Assembly: GCA_028706255.1 (NCBI GenBank)
Contig: JAQWBS010000002.1
Span: 224,672-288,671, forward strand
From: Alphaproteobacteria bacterium
GTDB taxonomy: Bacteria; Pseudomonadota; Alphaproteobacteria; RF32; CAG-239
Direction: 5' to 3'
Length of the DNA stretch: 64,000 bases
The notes under the pieces were generated by a model that had not been told where the DNA came from, searched no databases, and saw only the letters and a list, made by a program, of their open reading frames with translations. Shown piece after piece: positions 31,593-39,843 of this stretch. Position 1 is the stretch's first letter; each line of letters begins with the position of its first letter. A program made the position numbers and the translations under genes.

Positions 31593-32045
31593 TTGAGGAG
31601 AAAAAAGATGTCTGAACTTGATGAAAATGAAAGATCTTTAATGCAAGCGTTTGAGTTTCAAGATGAAGCGCTTGATATGGAAAGCTTGAAAAAAGACTAT
31701 ATTGCCTATGCGGGAAAAGAACTTCCACAAGGGACAAAAACTGCGGAAAAAGACCTAATCATCAATGCGCTTAAAACCGTTGAAGATCCTGAAATTATGA
31801 TTAATATTTATGATTTAGGGCTAGTTTATGACATTCGCCAAAACGAGGAAAATGGTGACATTTCAGTTGATATGACAGTCACCTCACCAATGTGTCCTGT
31901 TGCTGGTGTTTTACCACAACAAGCGGCTGACGCAATTGCTACTATTGAAGGCACAGGCAAAATTGAGGTGAAAGTTGTTTGGGAACCAGCTTGGAGCTTT
32001 GAACGCTTAAGCGAAGACGCTAAAATGATGATGGAAATTTTTTAA
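31593..32045 (+). CDS. MIP18/DUF59 family SUF-associated protein (SufT-like)
   Basis: ALKTVEDPEIMINIYDLGLVYDI; MTVTSPMCPVAGVLP. Confidence 0.88.
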   Translation: MRRKKMSELDENERSLMQAFEFQDEALDMESLKKDYIAYAGKELPQGTKTAEKDLIINALKTVEDPEIMINIYDLGLVYDIRQNEENGDISVDMTVTSPMCPVAGVLPQQAADAIATIEGTGKIEVKVVWEPAWSFERLSEDAKMMMEIF

Positions 32046-32063
32046 TTTCCCCTTTTGCCTTAT

Positions 32064-33140
32064 TTATCTACCTAGTTTTGTTTTACCCAAATAGTGACCA
32101 AGGGTGATTTTTGTCACGCCTTCTTTATTTGGTTCAACGTTTCGACGATAAACAACATTCTTCATTTCCCATTCTTGAGGTTTTTGGCGAGCTTTAGCTT
32201 CCAAGCCTGAGAAATATTGAGAAATGGCAAAATTAGACAAGGTTTGTTTATCCAATTTTTCCAAAGAAAATTTGAAGGAATTTTCAGGAGCACTTTGCAA
32301 GTGCTTAATAATGTCAACCTTTTCCATTTTTGCAAAAGTATCCGCCTGCTTTTTCATACTAACCATTGTGATTCTTGGCATATCAAAAACATAAAGCGAA
32401 ATCTTTTTCTTTCTTCTTTTAAAGAGACTAAACAATCCTTCGTAATTGAAAGAAACGTGTTTTGCTTTGCCTTGTTCATCTTCACCAACATAAAAAACAG
32501 AATGAAGTCCGCTTGCACTGTTGGTTGGTGAGCGAATCAGCATCAAACTTCCTGAAGTAATATCACTTGATAAGACATTGCTTGACAAAAAAGCTTTTTG
32601 TAAGCGATGCTTTTCCTTATTTTTTTCTTGAGTTGTTAGCTCTTTGCCATTTGCTTGCGCAAATTGCGTTGCATATTTATTTAACTTAATCGCAACTTCT
32701 TTATTTTTTTCAACTTCCAAATCTTTTGCAGTTTTGTGAACGGTGAGTTCTTTTGAACATTCTTCAAAATCTCCTGTTGAATAATTTTCAAACAAATGAT
32801 TTTTGAGAGGCACGCATCCGCAAGCTTTTTCGGGAATAATGCCAAAATCTAATCCAAGTTCTTGACTAACTTTATTATAAATTTGTTCTTGAGCAGCCAC
32901 ACAATGCAACCCAACAATTCCGCCAAAGCGAGTGTTTCTCTCAATATTATAAACATATGGATCTGTTTTTGCCATTTCTTTAATGCGCAAAGAATTTGCC
33001 ATAAGTTCTGTCAGAAGCCTGCTTTGAAAAACCTGTCCAATTTTATCAATTTTATTAATAACAAAAGTTTCATTAACCTGATTTGCTTTTTTCAACACAT
33101 CAAGTTCGTTCCAATCTTTAGTCTTTGGATTTTTAGCCAT
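32064..33140 (-). CDS. Hypothetical protein, possibly with a cysteine-peptidase-like region
   Basis: 358-aa ORF; contains SGSLMLIRSPTNSASGLHSVFYVGEDEQGKAKHVSFNYEGLF. Confidence 0.6.
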   Translation of the reverse strand: MAKNPKTKDWNELDVLKKANQVNETFVINKIDKIGQVFQSRLLTELMANSLRIKEMAKTDPYVYNIERNTRFGGIVGLHCVAAQEQIYNKVSQELGLDFGIIPEKACGCVPLKNHLFENYSTGDFEECSKELTVHKTAKDLEVEKNKEVAIKLNKYATQFAQANGKELTTQEKNKEKHRLQKAFLSSNVLSSDITSGSLMLIRSPTNSASGLHSVFYVGEDEQGKAKHVSFNYEGLFSLFKRRKKKISLYVFDMPRITMVSMKKQADTFAKMEKVDIIKHLQSAPENSFKFSLEKLDKQTLSNFAISQYFSGLEAKARQKPQEWEMKNVVYRRNVEPNKEGVTKITLGHYLGKTKLGR

Positions 33141-33219
33141 TTATTATTCCGAAAATATATATTAGGTTATTAATTTAATTTGGATGATATCATCAGAGCT
33201 TTAAGATTTCAATAATAAA

Positions 33220-34026
33220 TTAGAGAAAATTAATTTCTTTTATGGAAATTTCTTCAAAAAGTTTCTTTGCCACTTCAGAGTAATGTTGATTGAGTTTCGT
33301 AACCACAAATTCTCTTTTACCAGCTTTTGACAAAACGCTTTCGATTTCGGGGTGTCTATTGAGATATTTTGCCAATTTCTCGCCCATAAAATCTGCTTGA
33401 GAAATGAGGTGAACGTTAGGGAGTTCTTTTTCAAAAAACTTTTTCAAAAGTGGATAGTGGGTGCACCCTAAAATCAGACTATCAACCTCCGTCATTTCTC
33501 GGGCATATTGCTTTGCATAGGTTTCTGCCAACGCAAAGTCATTGCTTTCAATGGCAGGAACAAATTCTGGTGTTGCTAGTTCTTTAACGTCAACTGTTGG
33601 ATTTATTTTTTTGATTTCAACTTCATAAATGTGCGACTGAATGGTTGAGTTGGTCGCAATCACCCCAATTGTTTTTGAAGAACAGGCAATTGCCTCTTCA
33701 ACCGTTGGCACAACGACCCCTAAAACTTTAACCTCAGGCGCATAATCTGGAATAAAAACCCGTTGCAAATATCTGAGAGCAATGGAAGAAGCCGTATTGC
33801 AAGCGATGATTATAAGTTTACAATCGTTCTTGATGAGAAATTTAATTGCCTCAATCGTATAATCTAAAACTTCTCGAGCAGATTTCTCTCCATAAGGCAA
33901 ATTTTTGGTATCACCAAGATAGAGATAGTCATATTTTCCTAATCTCTTAACAAAAGATTTTGTGATAATCAGCCCGCCTAAGCCTGAATCGAAAACCCCT
34001 ATTTTCATTTTCTCATGCACTTTCAT
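33220..34026 (-). CDS. murI: Glutamate racemase
   Basis: IGVFDSGLGGLIITK; IIACNTASS; LILGCTHYPLL. Confidence 0.96.
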   Translation of the reverse strand: MKVHEKMKIGVFDSGLGGLIITKSFVKRLGKYDYLYLGDTKNLPYGEKSAREVLDYTIEAIKFLIKNDCKLIIIACNTASSIALRYLQRVFIPDYAPEVKVLGVVVPTVEEAIACSSKTIGVIATNSTIQSHIYEVEIKKINPTVDVKELATPEFVPAIESNDFALAETYAKQYAREMTEVDSLILGCTHYPLLKKFFEKELPNVHLISQADFMGEKLAKYLNRHPEIESVLSKAGKREFVVTKLNQHYSEVAKKLFEEISIKEINFL

Positions 34027-34119
34027 AAATCTGTTTATAGCCCCCTTTGATGTTTGACAAATATAGCATGTTCCTTTAATTTGTCATTTATAAAATATGT
34101 TTTTAAATGAGAAATTAAA

Positions 34120-34524
34120 ATGACTCTTGAAGAATTATCAGATAACTTTGAACTTCTTGAAGACTGGGAAGATAAATATCGCTATATCATCGACTTAGGC
34201 TCAAAACTTCCAATCTTTGAAGAAAAGCTCAGAACAGAAGAATGGAAAGTTCAAGGCTGTTCTTCTCAGGTTTGGCTCGTGCCAACAGTTCAGGAGAACA
34301 AACTCTTCTTTCAGGGCGATAGTGATGCCGCCATTGTGAAAGGATTGTTGAGCATTGTATTGATGATTTTTTCAGGAAAGACGTCTCAAGAGATTGAAAA
34401 GATTAATGGAGAAACTATTTTTACCTCTCTTGGCTTGCAAGAAAATTTAAGCCCAAGCCGTCGCAATGGCCTTTTTTCAATGATTGAAAAAATTAAATAT
34501 TACGCCAAAAACCTCAAAGGGTGA
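34120..34524 (+). CDS. sufE: SufE family protein
   Basis: DWEDKYRYIIDLGSKLP; KVQGCSSQVWL (active Cys). Confidence 0.94.
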   Translation: MTLEELSDNFELLEDWEDKYRYIIDLGSKLPIFEEKLRTEEWKVQGCSSQVWLVPTVQENKLFFQGDSDAAIVKGLLSIVLMIFSGKTSQEIEKINGETIFTSLGLQENLSPSRRNGLFSMIEKIKYYAKNLKG

Positions 34525-34534
34525 GAAGAACAAA

Positions 34535-35737
34535 ATGAACATTCATGAATATCAGGCAAAAAAGATTTTAAGCCAATATGACATAACAATCCCTAAAGGG
34601 GCGATTGCCTACACACCCGCAAGTGCTAAAAAAATTGCTGATGAAATTGCGCCTCGTGGCCCATGGATGCTCAAGTCTCAAATTCATTCTGGTGCCCGCA
34701 ATAATGGTTATTTCATTGAAAATGAGGCGGGTAAAAAAGGCGGAATCAGAAAAGTTGAATCTAAAAGAGAACTCATTAAGGAATCTGAAAAAATGTTTGG
34801 CAACACGCTTGTTACCATTCAAACAGGTCCTAAGGGCAAAATCGTCAATAAGATTTATGTTGAAGCTTATACCAAAGTGAAGAACTTGTTTTATGCTGGC
34901 ATGGTCATTGATAGAATGGAACCAGCGGTGACCCTTTTGGTTGGCAAAACAGAAGATGACGACATCATCAAGGTTACCCTTAATAATCCTGAAAAAATTC
35001 TCAAAATTAAACTGAGCTTGGATCAAGGTCCAAATGTTGCTCAGGTTCGACAAGTTTTAAACTTTCTTGAATTGCCAAGCAATGCTTTTAAAAACCTCAA
35101 AAAGTTCATCAATGGCATTCACAAGGCATTCATTCAATATGATGCTACCCTAATTGAAATTAACCCAGCAGGGCTAACAAAATCTGGTGAAATTATTGCC
35201 CTCGATGCCAAAATGTCTTTTGATGATGCTTCTCTTTATCGCCATGACGATATTAAAGTGTTGAAAGATGAAGGTGAATATATTGAAAGAAACCTCAAAG
35301 CCTCAAAATATGGCTTTGATTATGAAGAATTTGATGGCAGTGTTGGGCTGATTGTAAATGGTGACGGCATTTCCCTTGCCTTAATTGACCTCCTTCAACA
35401 ACAAGGGTTTGATGCGGCTTGTGCCTTAAACGTTAAGGGTGGTGTTGATAAAGATAAAATTGCTGCTGGCGTTAAAATCATTATGACCAACCCAAAAGTT
35501 GAAGGCATTTTAATCAACATTCTTGGGGGATTTGTACGTTGCAACCTCATCGCTGACGGAATTGTTTCTGCCACCTCAGAAGTTGGGCTTAATTCTCCGC
35601 TGGTGGTTCGTTTTGAAGGTGTGAATAAAGAATATGCCAAAGAAATTTTGGAAAAATCTAAGCTTCCAATGGAGATTTCTGAAGATATGCTTGGCTCTGT
35701 CGATAACCTCATTAAAATTATGAAGGAGAATGATTAA
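34535..35737 (+). CDS. Divergent succinyl-CoA synthetase beta-subunit-like protein
   Basis: MNIHEYQAKKILSQYDI start; LIEINPAGLTKSGEIIALDAKMSFDDASLYRH; ATP-grasp Gly loop altered (GARNNGYFIENEAGKKGG instead of GGRGKAGG). Confidence 0.85.
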   Translation: MNIHEYQAKKILSQYDITIPKGAIAYTPASAKKIADEIAPRGPWMLKSQIHSGARNNGYFIENEAGKKGGIRKVESKRELIKESEKMFGNTLVTIQTGPKGKIVNKIYVEAYTKVKNLFYAGMVIDRMEPAVTLLVGKTEDDDIIKVTLNNPEKILKIKLSLDQGPNVAQVRQVLNFLELPSNAFKNLKKFINGIHKAFIQYDATLIEINPAGLTKSGEIIALDAKMSFDDASLYRHDDIKVLKDEGEYIERNLKASKYGFDYEEFDGSVGLIVNGDGISLALIDLLQQQGFDAACALNVKGGVDKDKIAAGVKIIMTNPKVEGILINILGGFVRCNLIADGIVSATSEVGLNSPLVVRFEGVNKEYAKEILEKSKLPMEISEDMLGSVDNLIKIMKEND

Positions 35738-36609
35738 TGTCTATTCTCGCTAATAAAGATACAAAAGTCATTGTTCAAGGAATCACTGGTAATCAGGCAT
35801 CTTTCCACACCAGACGTTCCATTGAATATGGCACAAACATTGTCGGCGGTGTCACCCCAAATAAAGGTGGAACAGAATTTCTTGGCGTTCCCGTTTTTAA
35901 CAAAGTTTCGGAAGCTGTTAAGGAAACCAAAGCCACTGCTTCCATTTTGTTCGTGCCCGCAAAGTTTGTTGTTGATGCTGCCCGCGAAGCCATTGAAGCA
36001 GAGCTTGAACTCTTGGTTTGCATTTCAGATAACATTCCAATTAGTGATATGATTAGAATTAGAGAAATGCTCAAAGGAAGCAAAACAACCCTTATTGGTC
36101 CAAACACGCCAGGGGTAATTACGCCAAATGAAGCACGTCTCGGCATTTTCCCTGAAAACATTCACAACAAAGGACATATTGGGGTTATTTCTCGCTCCTC
36201 AACTTTGACTTATGAAGCCGTGATTGAAATTAATCGTGCAAAAATGGGACAATCTACGGTTATTGGTTTGGGTGATGATATGGTTATTGGCTCGGACTTC
36301 ACCACAAGTGTAGAAAAATTCATTCATGATGACGAAACCAAAGCTATTGTTATTATTGGTACGTTAGGAGGCACTTACGAAGAAGAGCTTTCTGAATATT
36401 ATCAAAGTCTAAAAAAGAAAAAACCCATCATCGGCTTCGTTGCTGGAAGAAGTGTACCTTATATGACTAATGTGGGTTATGCGGGTGACATCATCACTAA
36501 AGGACATATTTCTGCACAAGATAAGAAAAATAGCATGAGTAAAGCAGGCATTGTCACCATTGACCGTATTAATGACTTACACCATGAACTTCTTAATCTT
36601 GTCAAATAA
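35737..36609 (+). CDS. Divergent succinyl-CoA synthetase alpha-subunit-like protein
   Basis: MSILANKDTKVIVQGITGNQASFHTRRSIEYGTNIVGGVTPNKGG; GPNTPGVITPNE; catalytic GHAGAI replaced by GYAGDI. Confidence 0.87.
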   Translation: MSILANKDTKVIVQGITGNQASFHTRRSIEYGTNIVGGVTPNKGGTEFLGVPVFNKVSEAVKETKATASILFVPAKFVVDAAREAIEAELELLVCISDNIPISDMIRIREMLKGSKTTLIGPNTPGVITPNEARLGIFPENIHNKGHIGVISRSSTLTYEAVIEINRAKMGQSTVIGLGDDMVIGSDFTTSVEKFIHDDETKAIVIIGTLGGTYEEELSEYYQSLKKKKPIIGFVAGRSVPYMTNVGYAGDIITKGHISAQDKKNSMSKAGIVTIDRINDLHHELLNLVK

Positions 36610-37328
36610 TGATTCCTTTCTTTGAAAAATTCATCAATTTCATCCTCCCACCTCGCTGCATTAATTGTGGGAAAATCCTAAATGACCAAGATGGACTATG
36701 TGAGGAATGTTTCTCACAAATTTCTTTCATCAGCCGTCCTTTTTGTGAGAAATGTGGACAGCCTTTTGAAGCACATTCCTCAGACGTAAAACTTTGCGGA
36801 GCTTGTCTTAAAGAAAAGAAACCTCTCTTCAGACTTTTCCGTTCTGTTTTTCTTTATGATGACTTTTCAAAGAAGATGATTCTTTCTCTTAAATTTATGG
36901 ATAAGACAGAAAATGCCAAACATTTGGCAAGAATGATGAATAATGCGGGGGAAGATATTTTTTCAGAAGGGGTTGACGTGATTATTCCAATTCCTTTGCA
37001 TTACAATCGAATGTTAAAAAGAAGATATAATCAATCAGGTCTTTTAGCACAGCATTTGGCTAAAATTTGTCATGTAAGCATCGATTATTCTTCCGTCATT
37101 CGCTGTAAAAATAATCGTCCGCAAGTGGAATTTTCTGGAAAAAGACGTCATCAAAACATTAAAGGTGTGTTTCAAGTGAAACGTCCTGAAAAGATAGAAG
37201 AAAAGAGAATTTTATTGGTTGATGATGTTTACACCACAGGTTCAACCATGAAAGAATGTGCAAAAGAGCTTCTCAAGGCAGGGGCAAAATCTGTTGATTT
37301 TTTAACCATTGCCAGAACATCTCACTAA
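36609..37328 (+). CDS. ComF family phosphoribosyltransferase-like protein
   Basis: Four-Cys zinc ribbon (CINCGKIL...CEKCG..CGACL), PRPP motif ILLVDDVYTTGSTMKE. Confidence 0.92.
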   Translation: MIPFFEKFINFILPPRCINCGKILNDQDGLCEECFSQISFISRPFCEKCGQPFEAHSSDVKLCGACLKEKKPLFRLFRSVFLYDDFSKKMILSLKFMDKTENAKHLARMMNNAGEDIFSEGVDVIIPIPLHYNRMLKRRYNQSGLLAQHLAKICHVSIDYSSVIRCKNNRPQVEFSGKRRHQNIKGVFQVKRPEKIEEKRILLVDDVYTTGSTMKECAKELLKAGAKSVDFLTIARTSH

Positions 37329-37369
37329 AAAAGACTGTCTGGGCTTTTAAGCACAAACAGTCTTTTTTT
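37327..37369. terminator. Rho-independent terminator
   Basis: aaaaaAGACTGTctgggcttttaagcacaaACAGTCTttttttt. Confidence 0.8.
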
Positions 37370-37632
37370 CAATTTCCTTTAAAAAGGGATAATATTTCCA
37401 CTTTTTTTGTATCTGACAAACCTGACCAACCTTTCCAATGTTGGTAATAATTATAAAGGTCACACTCTCTGATTGAGAATTTTCCGCATCCTAACTTATT
37501 CAACCTTGCCACTTCATCTTTAATTTCATTTTTGAAAATTTGAACAAAAATAAAAATAAAGAGACTTACAACTAAAATTAAGAGTAAAGGGAAAAGACCT
37601 AGCATCAACAAAGGTAATAAAGGATTTTCCAT
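37369..37632 (-). CDS. Small membrane protein, hypothetical
   Basis: 87 aa, N-terminal TM segment. Confidence 0.45.
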   Translation of the reverse strand: MENPLLPLLMLGLFPLLLILVVSLFIFIFVQIFKNEIKDEVARLNKLGCGKFSIRECDLYNYYQHWKGWSGLSDTKKVEILSLFKGN

Positions 37633-37700
37633 AACATTCTAATTTAATTGATTAATAATAAACTCATGAAAAACACTTTATCACAAATTTTTATTTTTGT

Positions 37701-37847
37701 CTATTCTTTTTCACTTTCCTGTTTTTTCTGATTTTTTTGTCTTTCTTCAAGCTGTTTCTTGCGTTTAGCAACATTTTTCAAAAGTGCTTTTGATTCTCGC
37801 TCGAATCGCATCTCTTTTGGACCTTTTTTCTTTTCTTTCTCTGTCAT
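37701..37847 (-). CDS. Small Lys/Arg/Glu-rich protein (48 aa)
   Basis: MTEKEKKKGPKEMRFERESKALLKNVAKRKKQLEERQKNQKKQESEKE*. Confidence 0.5.
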   Translation of the reverse strand: MTEKEKKKGPKEMRFERESKALLKNVAKRKKQLEERQKNQKKQESEKE

Positions 37848-37956
37848 TTCCTAACCTCACTAAATATTTTATATGAATAAGATAAAACAGTCTTGATTTT
37901 ATTTAAAGACTTCTATATGTTTCACTAACAAGATAAAGTCTAATAAGAATTATATC

Positions 37957-37977
37957 TATGCCGCCGTAGCTCAGTGG
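37957..37977 (+). repeat. 21-bp duplicate of tRNA-Thr 5' end
   Basis: tatgccgccgtagctcagtgg is identical to 38155-38175; diverges afterwards. Confidence 0.9.
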
Positions 37978-38157
37978 CTTGAGGCGGAAAACAATCAAAG
38001 GAATGATTGTTTTCAACGAAAGGTGATGATTTGTTAGTTTGCGACTTAGCGAAAGCTATCAAAGCAAACGTTACAAACGGAACTGGCAAGCACATAACGT
38101 GCTCTTTGTTGTTGAAACAAGAAGACTTTTTAATTATTATTAGATATCAAAACATAT

Positions 38158-38232
38158 GCCGCCGTAGCTCAGTGGTAGAGCACACCCTTGGTAAGGGTGG
38201 GGTCGCAAGTCCGATTCTCGCCGGCGGCACCA
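38158..38232 (+). tRNA. tRNA-Thr (anticodon GGU)
   Basis: GCCGCCG acceptor pairs with CGGCGGC; CACCC-UUGGUAA-GGGUG anticodon arm; encoded CCA. Confidence 0.96.
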
Positions 38233-38242
38233 GTTTTATAAA

Positions 38243-38265
38243 TCGCCCCAATGGGGGCGATTTTG
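38243..38265 (+). terminator. Terminator-like hairpin after tRNA-Thr
   Basis: ATCGCCCCaatGGGGGCGATttt. Confidence 0.7.
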
Positions 38266-38481
38266 CTTTGGAAAGGTTAGACCCTAGAGAGTCCGATTTG
38301 TATATTCCCGAAAACTCAATCCCTGAGCAACTTATCGGACTTTTATTAATGAGACATTGCAAACCTTAGACTTTATATCCCAACATCCTAGCTCAATTAT
38401 GGCGTACCTGTTTTTGATATTTTATATAAAAAAACAACCTCACGATATTAATATCGGAGGTTGCTAATTTGACTTTTGTTT

Positions 38482-38904
38482 TTAGATTTGTATAGACTCA
38501 AAGTTTTTATTAAGAAAGATACACGGTTCTTCTGCATTATCCATCATGCCATTTATAAGTAGGATAACAGTTTCATAACCTTCTCTTTCCATTATATTAG
38601 GCCATACACATTCAGGTTTAAGTTTGATAACCTGTTCTTTTGTTAATCGCTTTTTTGCAAACCAGTATTTGTTTGGAAGCTTTTTAGTGGCACCAAAGAA
38701 TGTTTCTCCTCCATCAATAATATACTTTCTTTCTTGAAAGTAATAATATGAGGGGTACTTCATTTCCTTTTTGCGGATACTCCTTTTTAGATGTTTGATA
38801 CATTCCTCCATAGAAGGATACCAATCATCATTTAGAAAATATTCTCCACCCATACGAGCCCAAGGATCGCGATAAATGAGTTTATACTCTGTTTCCTTTG
38901 TCAT
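38482..38904 (-). CDS. Hypothetical protein
   Basis: 140-aa ORF. Confidence 0.5.
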   Translation of the reverse strand: MTKETEYKLIYRDPWARMGGEYFLNDDWYPSMEECIKHLKRSIRKKEMKYPSYYYFQERKYIIDGGETFFGATKKLPNKYWFAKKRLTKEQVIKLKPECVWPNIMEREGYETVILLINGMMDNAEEPCIFLNKNFESIQI

Positions 38905-38951
38905 AATATTTATTTTTAAGTTTATAATTATTATCAGAATTGTAATTTATT

Positions 38952-39105
38952 GTGCAATACATAGCCGATCTGTTTGGAACAAAGAGGCAAGCTATAACAA
39001 AGCATCTTGGAAATATATTCAAAGATGGTGAGCTAGAGAAAGATTCAGTTAGTTCCATTTTGGAACATACTGCTCTAGATGGCAAAAATTATAATACCTT
39101 ATTCT
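38952..39105 (+). pseudogene. RhuM-family protein fragment
   Basis: ADLFGTKRQAITKHLGNIFKDGELEKDSVSSILEHTALDGKNYNT resembles RhuM N-terminal region; truncated both ends. Confidence 0.65.
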
Positions 39106-39402
39106 ACGTCTTAAGGGATCTCCTTCGTGAGCCCACGCATCAAAATGAAAGTAACAATATTTATTAGAGTCTAATTTATTCTTTAGTATTTTAAGAACCG
39201 TTGATTTTCCGCTCCCCCATTCACCTTCAAGCCCAATAGTAACTCCAGCCTCTTCATTGCCTTCCATAAAATGAAAAATAGCCTCTGCAACACGATTGTG
39301 AGTGCGATTAGAAAATTTATCCTGCGATGCTGCCTCTTCTCTCAGCAATCTAAAAACTTTGGATTTATCTGTGCTTTTTTCTTTTTGATTTGTATCAGTC
39401 AT
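39105..39402 (-). pseudogene. KAP-family P-loop NTPase, N-terminal fragment
   Basis: GLEGEWGSGKSTVLKILKNKL...CYFHFDAWAHEGDPLRR then abrupt loss of similarity at the RhuM junction. Confidence 0.7.
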
Positions 39403-39583
39403 CAGTATTCTCTTTGTTAATAAATAAAGTATTTCTGTATACTATCTCGTCGTCTAGAAGAGAGTCAATATAATTTAATATCAAAGATTGTAGTGCATAA
39501 TTAAAAATAAACCCACCTGTTTGCTGATTGTTTGCTGGCTACACTAAAGGACTCACGAGCGTCCCTCGCAAGTCCTTTGTTTT

Positions 39584-39630
39584 ATTGGTGGGTATGAGAG
39601 GTCTCGAACCTCTGACCCCTACGATGTCAA
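39584..39630 (-). repeat. attL-like direct repeat: tRNA-Val 3'-half remnant (47 bp)
   Basis: attggtgggtatgagaggtctcgaacctctgacccctacgatgtcaa, exact match to 57166-57212. Confidence 0.95.
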
Positions 39631-39843
39631 GGCAAGGAGTGATTTTTATCCCCCTTATTTTACTTGGGTTTGAAGTGTATTAAACATCTTAGTGTAAAAA
39701 GTGTATCACATAAGCCATCACAACAGGTTCTAAATGCCGCCACTAGGTGGTTTGGTATAGATAATGTAATTGCAATCAATCTTTATAATATTTATTAACA
39801 ATTATTACTATATAATGTTAAAAAGGTATTTTTTATAGAGGGT

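Noticed and set aside
38007-38369. 120-aa ORF on + strand
   Set aside because: Overlaps the tRNA-Thr gene and its terminator; translation is a tRNA-derived artefact (RRSSVVEHTLGKGGVASPILAGGT).
39049-39167. Continuation of RhuM ORF past 39105
   Set aside because: Sequence there is the reverse complement of the KAP fragment, so the extension is not RhuM.
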